Below are positions 1-9,658 of a stretch of 64,000 bases of DNA, in pieces; position 1 is the first letter of the stretch; every line of letters begins with the position of its first letter. The notes beneath the pieces are model-generated. The model was not told where the DNA came from, searched no databases, and saw only the letters and a list, made by a program, of their open reading frames with translations. Source of the DNA: Zetaproteobacteria bacterium CG06_land_8_20_14_3_00_59_53 (GTDB taxonomy: Bacteria; Pseudomonadota; Zetaproteobacteria; Mariprofundales; Mariprofundaceae). The stretch covers positions 62,001 to 126,000 of the forward strand of contig PEWE01000030.1 of assembly GCA_002779605.1 (NCBI GenBank). The letters are read 5' to 3'. Both the position numbers and the translations under genes were made by a program.

Positions 1-76
1 TTGAAGAACGCCTGCGCATGGCAAGGATTTAAGCGGCATGTGATGCGCCCGGGATGTCCGGGACAAAGGAAAACAC

Positions 77-1234
77 TCAGCTCTTGCCCAGTCGGTGAGC
101 CACCCAGTGCATGAAACGCTGGTGCATCAGATAAAACATCTCGCCGCCCTGAACCAACCACATCGGCAAAGCCCCCTGCTCGGCTCGACGCCAGAGTAAC
201 AGACCCAGCACAAGAAAACCGATCTGCCCGGCCCACATCGCCCAGCCGGAAAGCGAGCCCATGCTCACCTGCCGGTGCAGCACGAGCTGCACATTGTACA
301 GCAGGATCAGCAAACCGATGCCGAGCAGGAAGGAACCTGTGCGCCCCGAGCGCTTCGGGGCAAGCGACAAGGGCAGGGCAAAGGCGCACAGCACCAGAAT
401 GGTGGTGGGAAGGATCAACCGGCGCTGCCATTCGGCAACCGCTTCCGGCGCATGGGTCTGCTGGATGTCGTCCCATAACTGAGTCGGCGTCATCATGATC
501 ACATGATCGCCGGAACGGGAATATTTCACTGCCCCGAGGCTGTCGATGGGGATATCCACATCGTAATTGGAGAAGGCCAGCATGCGCTGGCTATCACCCT
601 CGCCTTCCAGCCGCGTCCCCTGATGCATATGCATGCGCAGACCGCTGTTGGTGGAAACAAGTTCCGCACTCTCGGAGACATAAAACACCGGACCGCCGGG
701 CCGCCCGTCTTCCAGCAGCACGCCGTGGTACCGTCCCTCGGCATCCCTGCCGTCCACATAGAAGGTGATGTCCTCGACATCGCGCGAGAAACGCTGCGGC
801 GTGAACTCGGGCGACCCCTTCAGGCTGTAGATCTCGCGCAGCACATTGTTGAATGCCAGCTGCCCCTGCGGCAGCACAAACATCGAGAGATAGAACAACA
901 ACAGATACAGGGCACCCGCCATCACGATCACCGGCCGGCAGATGCGCATATACGACATGCCGGATGATCGCATCACATCGATCTCGCTGCCCTGCTGCAG
1001 TCCGGCGATCAGATTCTGCATGGAAAGGAAAAAGGCGATGGGCACGGTGAGCAGGATGAAATAAGGCATCACGAAAACCATCAGCTCGGCCAGCAGGCCC
1101 CATGGTGCGCCGCTATCGGTCACCAGCGCGAGCAGTTTCAGCGCCCGGCCGAAAAGCAGCACGCCGGTCGCAAGGATCAACCCGGCGGCAAACGGCGCGA
1201 ACCACAGGCGGAGCACATAGCGGTCCAGAATCAT
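77..1234 (-). CDS. lptF: LptF/LptG-type permease (YjgP/YjgQ family), LPS export
   Basis: 385 aa; N-terminal MILDRYVLRLWFAPF, TM segments and 'QGSEIDVMRSSGMSYMRICRPV' typical of the family; start overlaps the nagZ stop. Confidence 0.88.
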   Translation of the reverse strand: MILDRYVLRLWFAPFAAGLILATGVLLFGRALKLLALVTDSGAPWGLLAELMVFVMPYFILLTVPIAFFLSMQNLIAGLQQGSEIDVMRSSGMSYMRICRPVIVMAGALYLLLFYLSMFVLPQGQLAFNNVLREIYSLKGSPEFTPQRFSRDVEDITFYVDGRDAEGRYHGVLLEDGRPGGPVFYVSESAELVSTNSGLRMHMHQGTRLEGEGDSQRMLAFSNYDVDIPIDSLGAVKYSRSGDHVIMMTPTQLWDDIQQTHAPEAVAEWQRRLILPTTILVLCAFALPLSLAPKRSGRTGSFLLGIGLLILLYNVQLVLHRQVSMGSLSGWAMWAGQIGFLVLGLLLWRRAEQGALPMWLVQGGEMFYLMHQRFMHWVAHRLGKS

Positions 1235-2157
1235 GTGCTCGATCCTATCACGCCTTCACTCAAATCCTGATATACCTGTCGCACGCCTTCCGGCTGACAG
1301 ACCGGCAGCACATCGCATCCCGCAACCAGCGCAGCCCGGGCCGCTGCGGGCACATCATCACCCGCGCCCTTCATACTCAGATCGTCGCTCCAGATCTGAC
1401 CTGTGAATCCGAAGCGTCCACGCAGCACCTCGCGAAGCCAGAACGGGGAAAGAGTGGCAATGCGTTCATCCGCCTGCGAATAAATCACATGCGCGGTCAT
1501 CACATGCTGCAACCCCGCCTGAATCAAACGGGCAAAGGACTGCGCCTCGGCCAGCAAGACATCCAGCGACGCCTCCACCTGCGGCACGGCCACATGTGAA
1601 TCGGCATTGGCCCGGCCATGCCCGGGGAAATGCTTGCCGACAGCTTCAATGCCCGCGTCGCGCAGACCGAGCATACTGGCACGGGCCAGGGTTGCGACCG
1701 TATCAACATCCGGACCGTAGGCTCGTTCCCCGATGATGCCGTGACCCTCGGGATGGAACAGATCGAGTACCGGGGCGCAGTTGTGGGTGAAACCGAGTTG
1801 CTGCAAGGCCCTGCCAGCGTACAGATTATCATCGTACACGGCCCGGATCGCCGCATTGCGGTCCTGCATCCGGCCGTAGTCGCAGGCAGGCCTTCTCGGA
1901 TGGAACGGCGCCCACGGCATGCGGTGCACCCTGCCCCCCTCTTCATCGATCGCCGCCCAGCTTGCCTCGCCTGTGCATTGCCGCACGCTATCCAGCAGCG
2001 CCTTCACCTGTTCCGGCGATTCGATATTGCGCGCAAACAGGATCACCCCGACAGGCGGAAACTCGCGCAGCATCTTTGCTTCCCGTGCATCGAGTTCAGG
2101 ACCTTCAAGGCCGATCAGCAGATGCCGGTTGAGTCCTTTCAAACTCTCTGAACTCAT
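1231..2157 (-). CDS. nagZ: beta-N-acetylhexosaminidase (GH3)
   Basis: 308 aa; 'AIDEEGGRVHR', 'AVGKHFPGHGRANADSH' and 'WSDDLSMKG' motifs. Confidence 0.95.
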   Translation of the reverse strand: MSSESLKGLNRHLLIGLEGPELDAREAKMLREFPPVGVILFARNIESPEQVKALLDSVRQCTGEASWAAIDEEGGRVHRMPWAPFHPRRPACDYGRMQDRNAAIRAVYDDNLYAGRALQQLGFTHNCAPVLDLFHPEGHGIIGERAYGPDVDTVATLARASMLGLRDAGIEAVGKHFPGHGRANADSHVAVPQVEASLDVLLAEAQSFARLIQAGLQHVMTAHVIYSQADERIATLSPFWLREVLRGRFGFTGQIWSDDLSMKGAGDDVPAAARAALVAGCDVLPVCQPEGVRQVYQDLSEGVIGSST

Positions 2158-2972
2158 CTCACATCCCCTCGAACATCAAGACTGTCGCGCAGAGCATCGC
2201 CGAGCAGATTCACCGCCATCACCAGCAGGAACAGCACCACACCGGGCCATACCACCAGCAATGGGGAAACCAGCATCAGACTCGTGCCCTCGCGGATCAT
2301 CGTACCAAGCGAGGCATCCGGCGGCTGCACGCCGATGCCGAGGAAGGAGAGCCCCGCCTCGCCGATGATCACCGCCGCCAGACCGAAGCTGGCCTCGACC
2401 AGCAGGGGGGCTGCGATATTGGGCAGCAGATGCCGCACACCGATGTAGAAGGTGCCCGAGCCGCAGGACACGGCGGCATCGACGAACGGCGTGTTCTTCA
2501 GCGACATCACCTGCGCGCGGGACAGACGGGCGAATCCGACCCAACCGACGGCGACCAGCGCCAGCACCAGTTTATCCACCCCCGGACCGAGCATCGCCGC
2601 CAGTGAAATGGCCAGCAGGATACCGGGAAAGGAAAGCACGATATCGGCCAGCCGCATCAGCAGACTGTCCACCAGCCCGCCGAACCAGCCGGCCATGATG
2701 CCGATGCAGATACCCAGAACTGCACCGATCCCGACCACCAGCAAGCCGATGCCAAGGGAAAGCTGCAAACCCTCGGCCAGACGATCCAGCACATCGCGAC
2801 CCAGCGCGTCACAGCCCAGCGGATGCGCCCCGCTGATGCCTGCAAGCACCGCATCGAGATCGACGGCATGCCCGTCGGCACCGTGCAGCAAGGCCCAGAA
2901 CCAGACGGCAAGCGGGATCAACAGGCAGAGCAGCGCCAGCCGCATGGCAGGACGCGACATCATCGGGGTCAT
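2154..2972 (-). CDS. ABC transporter permease, DppC/OppC type
   Basis: 'HPLGCDALGRDVLDRLAEG' and the permease motif 'EASFGLAAVIIGEAGLSFLGIGVQPPDASLG'. Confidence 0.9.
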   Translation of the reverse strand: MTPMMSRPAMRLALLCLLIPLAVWFWALLHGADGHAVDLDAVLAGISGAHPLGCDALGRDVLDRLAEGLQLSLGIGLLVVGIGAVLGICIGIMAGWFGGLVDSLLMRLADIVLSFPGILLAISLAAMLGPGVDKLVLALVAVGWVGFARLSRAQVMSLKNTPFVDAAVSCGSGTFYIGVRHLLPNIAAPLLVEASFGLAAVIIGEAGLSFLGIGVQPPDASLGTMIREGTSLMLVSPLLVVWPGVVLFLLVMAVNLLGDALRDSLDVRGDVR

Positions 2973-2985
2973 GGATGCATCCGCG

Positions 2986-3909
2986 TCATGCGCGCCGCTG
3001 CCTCGGATCGATCAGCATGGCGAGCACATCGGCTGCCAGATTGGCCAGCACATAGAAGGATGCGATCAGCAGCACACATCCCTGCACCAGCGGATAGTTG
3101 CGCTGCTGGATGGCCTCGATGGTAAGCAGACCGAGCCCCGGCCAGTCGAACACCGTCTCGGTGATCACCGCCCCGCCCAGCACCGCGCCCAGTTGCAGCG
3201 CGAACATGGTCAGCACCGGGATCGCGGCCATGCGTCCGGCATGCCGCCACCACAGCCATGTATCGCCAACCCCCATGGCCCGGGCGGTGCGGATCGCATC
3301 GCTGCTCATCGCCTCCAGCCAGCTGGAGCGGGCCATGCGCGAGAGCACGGCCGAAAGTGCCGTGCCCAGGGTGATGGCCGGAAGGATGATGCTTCCCGGC
3401 TGATCCATACCGGACACCGGCAGCCAACCAAGGACAACGGAGAGCAGCAGCATCAGCATCGGACCGAGCCAGAAGTTGGGGATGGATACGCCGAGCAGGG
3501 AAAATCCCATGGCGACCACGTCTTGCTTCCTGCCCGCATGGCGCGCGGCCCAGAAACCGAGCGGCAGGGCGATCAGCACGGCCAGCAGCAGGCTGGCTCC
3601 GGCGAGTTTTGCCGTGGCAGGCACACGCTCGGCGATCAGTTCGAGTACCGGGCGATGATCCAGCAGGCTTGAACCCCAATCCCCGACGGCCAGTCCTGTC
3701 ATGAAATGCAGATATTGCGTCCATAGCGGCGCATCCAGATTCAACGCATGGCGCAGCGCCTCGCGATCCGCCGGCAGGGCCATCTCGCCGAGCAGCGCAT
3801 CCACCGGATCTCCCGGCACCAGATGCAGCATGAGAAACACTAACGTTGCCACACCGAGCAGGGTGGGAAGGGCCTGCAACAGGCGGTAAAGGATCAGGCG
3901 GAACAGCAT
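2986..3909 (-). CDS. ABC transporter permease, DppB/OppB type
   Basis: 'LLQALPTLLGVATLVFLMLHLVPGDPVDALLG' N-terminus; 'ITETVFDWPGLGLLTIEAI' motif. Confidence 0.9.
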   Translation of the reverse strand: MLFRLILYRLLQALPTLLGVATLVFLMLHLVPGDPVDALLGEMALPADREALRHALNLDAPLWTQYLHFMTGLAVGDWGSSLLDHRPVLELIAERVPATAKLAGASLLLAVLIALPLGFWAARHAGRKQDVVAMGFSLLGVSIPNFWLGPMLMLLLSVVLGWLPVSGMDQPGSIILPAITLGTALSAVLSRMARSSWLEAMSSDAIRTARAMGVGDTWLWWRHAGRMAAIPVLTMFALQLGAVLGGAVITETVFDWPGLGLLTIEAIQQRNYPLVQGCVLLIASFYVLANLAADVLAMLIDPRQRRA

Positions 3910-3945
3910 GCCGCGAGGCTAGCCCGAAACTGTCTCGAAAACAGC

Positions 3946-3974
3946 GCAAAAAAAGAGAGGGCCGAAGCCCTCTC
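3946..3974 (-). terminator. Rho-independent terminator with TTCG loop
   Basis: GAGAGGGC-CGAA-GCCCTCTC perfect 8-bp stem; T7 tract on the minus strand; directly downstream of the DUF4399 gene. Confidence 0.8.
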
Positions 3975-3994
3975 AGTGCAACGGATGCGACCGT

Positions 3995-4414
3995 TTATTC
4001 GACGGTCACGTGGATGGTGTGGCACCAGTCCTTGCCGTAGGACTGATGTTTGCCATTGGCGAATTGCAGCGTGAGGGTGTGCTCGCCCGGAGCAAGCTTG
4101 AGCGTGGTTTCTATCTGTCCCTTGCCGAAATGCATATGCGTGTCGTCCTTGGGCACAGCGGCACCCTCGGCGATGCAATCGCCGTCCACGATCAGATGAT
4201 GATGACCGGTGCCATCCACGATCTCGCCGGCAGGCTGTACGGCCATGCCTTCCGCCTGCATCACGACCTTGAATTCGCCCGGGACTGCGGCGCCGTCCAG
4301 CGGTTCGGCAAAGGAAACGCCGCCGCGGGCAACCCCTTCATGCGCGGAAGCCTGTGTGGCCAGCGGGAAAGCCGCCAGCAACAGGGCGGTTAATGCCAGA
4401 TTAGAAAACTTCAT
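3995..4414 (-). CDS. DUF4399-like secreted protein
   Basis: Start at MKFSNLALTALLLAAFPLATQASAHEG (signal peptide); 'GTGHHHLIVDG', 'HMHFGKGQIETTLKLAPGEHTLTLQFA' typical of the DUF4399 family. Confidence 0.8.
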   Translation of the reverse strand: MKFSNLALTALLLAAFPLATQASAHEGVARGGVSFAEPLDGAAVPGEFKVVMQAEGMAVQPAGEIVDGTGHHHLIVDGDCIAEGAAVPKDDTHMHFGKGQIETTLKLAPGEHTLTLQFANGKHQSYGKDWCHTIHVTVE

Positions 4415-4531
4415 GGGATCCTCCTGGGAATGTTTGCATCTTGTGGCTTGCAGCATTCGTGTTGTCGTCATACTTGGCAAGCAGTTTGCTCACGCTAGTG
4501 TTGGCTTGGATCAAGATAAACCGGAGAGAAA

Positions 4532-5074
4532 ATGCAGGAAACCCCCACCGTTGTGCGAACCATACCCGAGCCGGAACGATTCCGCTCGCGATCCTATCTG
4601 GATGTACTCGCCGACATGCCTTCGACAGAGTCCTGCCGCATCTCGCCTGCCGCCATGCGCAGCATGCACGATTCGGCTGCCCGGCATTATCCGCTGGAGG
4701 CATGCGGCCTGCTGCTCGGTCGCGTGAACCCGCTGGGCTGGGGGATCGATGAGGCCCGCGAGGTAGCGAATCTCAATACCGAACGCGCTGCCGACCGCTT
4801 CATGCTCGATCCGCAGGGCTATCAGGCCGTGGATCGCGAACTGGCAGGCAGCGACCGCGAGATCATCGGCATCTATCACAGCCATCCGGACTGCCCGGCC
4901 AGGCCCTCGCCGACCGATCTGGCCGCGGCATGGGAAGGCTTTGCCTACATCATCGTCAGCACCTGCGAGGGTAAGCCTGCCGACACACGCTGCTGGGCGC
5001 TGAATGTCACCGGCGAGCGCTTCGCCGCAGTGCATATCGACATCGAAGCAGACAGCGCGGGTGCACAGCCATGA
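4532..5074 (+). CDS. M67-family (JAB1/MPN) metallopeptidase
   Basis: 'HYPLEACGLLLG', 'EIIGIYHSHPDCPARPSPTD' JAMM motif. Confidence 0.88.
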   Translation: MQETPTVVRTIPEPERFRSRSYLDVLADMPSTESCRISPAAMRSMHDSAARHYPLEACGLLLGRVNPLGWGIDEAREVANLNTERAADRFMLDPQGYQAVDRELAGSDREIIGIYHSHPDCPARPSPTDLAAAWEGFAYIIVSTCEGKPADTRCWALNVTGERFAAVHIDIEADSAGAQP

Positions 5075-6774
5075 TGAAACGCAGTATCAGCCTGCTGGCC
5101 TTTTTCTTTTTGACCTGTTGTGCCGCCACCGCGCAGACCAGCCGCAGCGGTATCGCACCCGACGGAGCAGAGGACATACCCATCTCGCGCATGGATGTGG
5201 ATTTTCTGTATCTTGCCGCATCGCGCGCCATGGAAGATGACAATGCACCGCTTGCCATCGGCTTCCTGAAAGCCATCGCTGAAAAAGACGCCGAGGCTGT
5301 CCTGCCGCGCCTGCAACTGGCTGAAATACTGTTGCAAAACGGCCGGGCTGCAGAGGCCAGAGAGCCGGTACAACAGCTCCTCGACATGCCGGAGCTCTCC
5401 GTCGAGGATCGCAATTCGGTACGCATGTTCCAGGTGCAGATTCTGATTCTCGACAATAAGGCTGAGCAGGCGATTCACAACCTGCAGGCGATTCTGCACG
5501 ATGCTCCGGACACCTATCCGGCCCGGCTGATGCTGATCCGCCTGCTCACCGCCGGCAAACACTACGAGGATGCGCATCAGGCCATCGCCGAAGGCTTGCA
5601 AAGCGGCGAGCATCCGCAGCTTTATCATATACAGGCGCAGCTTTTTATTCATGAGGGCGCGCTCGACAAGGCCGAACAAGCGCTCAACACCCTGATCAAA
5701 CTCGAGCCCGACGAATCCGGCCCCGCGCTGATGCTCAGTCAGTTGGCCCTGCGTCAGGGCAAACCTGTGAAGGCCGAGAATGTGTTGCGCCACCATCTGG
5801 CCGGCCATCCGGATGCACTGGGCGTAAGCAACGCGCTTGGCCGGATGCTGGTCGAGCAGAAGCGCGGCGCCGAGGCGATCGCCGTGTACGAGGATATCGC
5901 CGAACGCACGGGTGGAAACGTCGATGTACTGACCGCTCTCGGCCTGCTGCACTACCAGCAGGGGGATTACGATAAGGCTGCCGATACTTTCCGCAGGGTG
6001 CTCAAGGAACACGATGATCCGCGTGCCCGATTTTATCTGGCCGCCTGTTTCGAGTCCCTCGGACAGGGTGAAAAGGCAAAGGATATCTACCAGCGCATCA
6101 AGTCCAGCGACGAAAACTTTGCCGAGGCGCAACTGCGCATGGCGGCGATGGATCTGCGTGCCGATCGCACCGATGCCGCATTGGTCACCCTGCGCCAGTT
6201 GATCCGCAGCGAGCCGAAAATGGCCGGTGCCTACACGGTGCTTTCAGCAGCCCTGATGCGCCAGAAGGCATACAAAGAGCTGCTCAGCGAAACAGAGCCG
6301 GCCTTGTCGCTGGATGATGTGCAGGTGCAGTTGCTGTTCAATCGTGCCGCTGCATTCGAAGGCCTGAAGCAATACAACGAGGCCGCGAACCAGATCAAAA
6401 AGCTGTTCACCCTTGAGCCGGACAATATCGAGGCACTGAACTTTCTGGGCTATCTGTATGCCGAACAGGGTGTGCGTCTCGACGAAGCCGAGCAGCTGAT
6501 CCGCCGCGCCCTGAAAGAGCGTCCGGACAACGGCTACTACCTCGACTCGCTGGCCTGGGTGCACTACCAGCGCGCCGAATACGACAAAGCGCTGACTGTA
6601 CAGCGTCAGGCCATCGACCATGTCCCCAACGACCCTGTCATGCACGAACATCTGGGCGATATCCTGTGGAAGAACGGCCAGACCGAGCAGGCGCGCAGCA
6701 CCTGGAGAGATGCCATCAAGCTCGGCCACGAAGACAGCCGGAGCATGCAGAACAAGATCGATAAAGGCATGTGA
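5071..6774 (+). CDS. TPR-repeat protein, exported
   Basis: 567 aa; signal peptide and multiple TPR units; ATGA overlap with the upstream gene. Confidence 0.85.
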   Translation: MMKRSISLLAFFFLTCCAATAQTSRSGIAPDGAEDIPISRMDVDFLYLAASRAMEDDNAPLAIGFLKAIAEKDAEAVLPRLQLAEILLQNGRAAEAREPVQQLLDMPELSVEDRNSVRMFQVQILILDNKAEQAIHNLQAILHDAPDTYPARLMLIRLLTAGKHYEDAHQAIAEGLQSGEHPQLYHIQAQLFIHEGALDKAEQALNTLIKLEPDESGPALMLSQLALRQGKPVKAENVLRHHLAGHPDALGVSNALGRMLVEQKRGAEAIAVYEDIAERTGGNVDVLTALGLLHYQQGDYDKAADTFRRVLKEHDDPRARFYLAACFESLGQGEKAKDIYQRIKSSDENFAEAQLRMAAMDLRADRTDAALVTLRQLIRSEPKMAGAYTVLSAALMRQKAYKELLSETEPALSLDDVQVQLLFNRAAAFEGLKQYNEAANQIKKLFTLEPDNIEALNFLGYLYAEQGVRLDEAEQLIRRALKERPDNGYYLDSLAWVHYQRAEYDKALTVQRQAIDHVPNDPVMHEHLGDILWKNGQTEQARSTWRDAIKLGHEDSRSMQNKIDKGM

Positions 6775-7343
6775 TGAGGCGCGGCCTCTTCGTTCCCGCT
6801 CTCGCTACCCTGCTGCTGCTTTCATCCTGCGCATCGCTGCCGATATCCGAAGAGGCGGCGGGCATCGGCCCGTATCGTTCGCTCAATGCAAGACTGCTGG
6901 TCATCGAGCCGACCCGGCGCTGGCAGGTGATGCTGCACTGGCAGGCCGATTCAGCATCAGCGGGGCACGCCCGTCTGACGCACGCGGCCAGCGGCACGGT
7001 CGTGGAACTGCGCTGGCAGCGTAATGATATCCAACTGCGCGACAGCAATGCCCCCGACTGGCGCAAGGTCAGCATGCAACAACTCGCCGAACACGGCATA
7101 GTCGTGTCGCCTTATGTGCTGTCCCGCTTCCTGGCCGGGCGGATCCCTGCCGGTTTCCGTCAGTCCGGGCCAAATGCATGGGAAAGACGTCAGTCGGGCG
7201 GTATCGTCCGCATCCATTGGTTTCCGCAGACACAGCGTCTGGAACTCAGCGATATCCGGCACGGCCGTCGGGCGACGCTGATGATTATCAACGGCGAGAG
7301 AACCGGTGCCGCCGTGACTCCCGGGAAACAGCCGGATGTTTAA
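6771..7343 (+). CDS. lolB: Outer membrane lipoprotein LolB
   Basis: Lipobox 'LLLLSSCASL'; 'RRWQVMLHWQ...LTHAASGTVVELRWQ'; located directly upstream of ispE. Confidence 0.75.
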   Translation: MMRRGLFVPALATLLLLSSCASLPISEEAAGIGPYRSLNARLLVIEPTRRWQVMLHWQADSASAGHARLTHAASGTVVELRWQRNDIQLRDSNAPDWRKVSMQQLAEHGIVVSPYVLSRFLAGRIPAGFRQSGPNAWERRQSGGIVRIHWFPQTQRLELSDIRHGRRATLMIINGERTGAAVTPGKQPDV

Positions 7344-8271
7344 ACTTCCTGCACCGGCCAAAATCAACCTGCACCTGCGTATCACCGGCCTGACGGAGCA
7401 GGGCTACCACCTGCTCGACACCAGCTTCGTGTATGTCGATGCCTGCGACACGCTGCATATCGATACCGCAAGCGATCTGCATGTCAGCTGTTCCGACGCA
7501 TCACTGAACGGCGAACACAATCTGGTGTTCCGTGTGCTGCAGGCACTGCGCTCGGAATACAATGTCGCGCAGGGTCTGCATGTGTATGTCGAGAAATACC
7601 TGCCGGCGCAGGCGGGTCTGGGTGGCGGCTCTTCCGATGCCGCAACCGCCCTGCTGGCCGCCAACCGGCTTTGGGGGCTGCACCTTACAGGCAGTGAACT
7701 GGCTGCATTCGCCACCCCGTTCGGAGCCGATATCCCGTGCTTCCTGTTCGGGCGGGCAAGCATGGCGGCGGGTATCGGAGAAAGGCTCACCGCCCTGTCG
7801 CTACATCACGACCTGCCACATATCGTGCTGGCGCATCCGGGCGTGGGGCTGTCCACCAAAGAGGTTTTTACCCGCTTTGACAACGCACACGGGCTCCTCC
7901 CGGGTCAATTGACCCCTCAGGGGGTGAAAGCTAACATGCGCGCCGGTTTGAAAGGTTCTGCTGAAAGGCTTTGCGGCACACAGCTTCCGGTGGGTGAAAA
8001 CGATCTGGAAGCCGTATCAGCGCTAATGTGCCCGGATATGGCCCAAATGCTGACGGCCATGCGCAGGGAGCAGGAAACAAGCTGGATGAGCGGCAGCGGA
8101 ACAGCCTGCGTTGCGCTTTGCGAGAGCAGTACACAATCCGAAAAGCTGGCTGAACGTCTGGCTGCGGAGCAACTTGCCGCATGGACTCATACCGGCAAGT
8201 TACTGGACTGTCACCCGCTAACACATAGCGATATGCGTTTGGCAGACTGGAAAAGACCTACTGGGGCGTAG
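7336..8271 (+). CDS. ispE: 4-diphosphocytidyl-2-C-methyl-D-erythritol kinase
   Basis: 'PAPAKINLHLRITG' N-terminus and 'LPAQAGLGGGSSDAATAL' GHMP motif. Confidence 0.95.
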   Translation: MFKLPAPAKINLHLRITGLTEQGYHLLDTSFVYVDACDTLHIDTASDLHVSCSDASLNGEHNLVFRVLQALRSEYNVAQGLHVYVEKYLPAQAGLGGGSSDAATALLAANRLWGLHLTGSELAAFATPFGADIPCFLFGRASMAAGIGERLTALSLHHDLPHIVLAHPGVGLSTKEVFTRFDNAHGLLPGQLTPQGVKANMRAGLKGSAERLCGTQLPVGENDLEAVSALMCPDMAQMLTAMRREQETSWMSGSGTACVALCESSTQSEKLAERLAAEQLAAWTHTGKLLDCHPLTHSDMRLADWKRPTGA

Positions 8272-8336
8272 CCAAGCGGTAAGGCAACGGGTTTTGATCC
8301 CGTCAGGCGCAGGTTCGAATCCTGCCGCCCCAACCA
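8262..8336 (+). tRNA. tRNA-Gln (TTG anticodon), CCA encoded
   Basis: TGGGGCG...CGCCCCA acceptor stem, anticodon arm ACGGGTTTTGATCCCGT, T-arm CAGGTTCGAATCCTG, discriminator A and CCA. Confidence 0.96.
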
Positions 8337-8397
8337 GATCAATGCCGATTGATTGAAATAATCAGCGGTAGATGCGCGCAAAACAGGAGAGCGAACC

Positions 8398-9342
8398 ATG
8401 ATGGAAAAGCATATGCGCCTTTTCTCGGGGACATCCAATCCGATGCTGGCTGCCGATATTGCAGATTATCTGCACATAAGCCCCGGAAAACTGGATATCA
8501 CCCGCTTCTCCGACGCTGAAATTTTCATCCAGATCGGTGAAACCATTCGCGGTCTGGATGCCTTCATCATCCAGAGCACCTCGCAGCCGGCCAACGATAT
8601 GCTGATGGAATTGCTGATTTTCATGGATGCCGCCAAGCGCGCCTCCGCCCGGCAGATCTGCGCCATCATCCCCTACTTCGGCTATGCCCGTCAGGAACGC
8701 AAGAGCATGAGCCGCACGCCGATCACCGCCAAGCTGGTCGCTGACATGATCACCGCAGCCGGTGCCACGCGCGTGCTGACCATGGACCTGCATGCCGGCC
8801 CCATTCAGGGCTTTTTCAACATCCCGGTGGACAACATCTACGCCGCCCCGATCTTCCAGAAGGACATCCGCTCGCGGCCGCTGGACGATGTGGTGATCGT
8901 CTCGCCGGACGTCGGCGGCGTGGTGCGTGCCCGTGCGCTGGCCAAGCGCTTGCATGTGGATATCGCCATCGTGGACAAACGCCGGCCGAGGGCCAATCAG
9001 GCCGAGATCATGAACATCATCGGCGATATCGAAGGCCGTCACTGCATCCTGCTCGACGACATGGTGGATACCGCCGGCACCCTGTGCGGCGCCACCGAGG
9101 CCCTGCTGGACCGCGGTGCATCGAAGGTTTCCGCCTATGCCACCCACGGCGTGCTTTCCGGCCCCGCCGCGGAGCGTCTCGCCAATTCGCGCCTCCATGA
9201 GCTGGTGATCACCGATACCATCGCCCAGCCGAAGCGCATCATGGACACCGGCAAGGTGCGCGTGCTCACCGCAGCCCCGCTGCTCGGCGAAGCCATCAGC
9301 CGCATCTACAGCGCCCAGTCGGTTTCCAGCCTCTACGACTGA
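8398..9342 (+). CDS. prs: Ribose-phosphate pyrophosphokinase
   Basis: 'MRLFSGTSNPMLAADIADYL', 'YFGYARQERK', 'LLDDMVDTAGTL' PRPP-binding motif. Confidence 0.97.
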   Translation: MMEKHMRLFSGTSNPMLAADIADYLHISPGKLDITRFSDAEIFIQIGETIRGLDAFIIQSTSQPANDMLMELLIFMDAAKRASARQICAIIPYFGYARQERKSMSRTPITAKLVADMITAAGATRVLTMDLHAGPIQGFFNIPVDNIYAAPIFQKDIRSRPLDDVVIVSPDVGGVVRARALAKRLHVDIAIVDKRRPRANQAEIMNIIGDIEGRHCILLDDMVDTAGTLCGATEALLDRGASKVSAYATHGVLSGPAAERLANSRLHELVITDTIAQPKRIMDTGKVRVLTAAPLLGEAISRIYSAQSVSSLYD

Positions 9343-9362
9343 GCACAACCAGCGCATCCCCG

Positions 9363-9656
9363 CTAAAGCGAGTCCAGTGGACTCTGGACCCCTTTGCCGC
9401 CCTGGTTCAAGACATGCGTGTAAATCATCGTCGTACTGACATCCGAGTGACCGAGTAATTCCTGTACGGCGCGGATATCGTAACCGCGCTCCAGCAAGTG
9501 TGTGGCAAAGGAATGGCGGAAGGTATGACAGCTGGCACGTTTACTGATCCCGCTCTGCCGCACGGCCTGTTTCACAGCCCGTTGCAACACCTTCTCGTCA
9601 AGATGATGGCGACGCTCCTTGCCGGAGCTCGGATCGACCGAGCGTTTGGAGGCCAA
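9363..9656 (-). pseudogene. C-terminal remnant of an integron integrase (IntI-type tyrosine recombinase)
   Basis: '[94 protein letters not shown]': IntI-like C-terminal catalytic box; N-terminal two-thirds absent. Confidence 0.88.
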
Positions 9657-9658
9657 AC

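Noticed and set aside
2452-3672. 406-aa plus-strand ORF opposite the ABC permeases
   Set aside because: Ser/Thr/Pro/Gln-rich antisense translation, no RBS or domain; the permeases are clear.
4501-4514. FNR/Anr-like site TTGGCTTGGATCAA upstream of the M67 peptidase
   Set aside because: Only 8/10 match to TTGAT-N4-ATCAA; one such match is expected by chance in this much sequence.
4945-6132. 395-aa minus-strand ORF antisense to the TPR gene
   Set aside because: Low-complexity His/Gln/Leu composition and no recognisable domain; shadow ORF of a GC-rich coding region.
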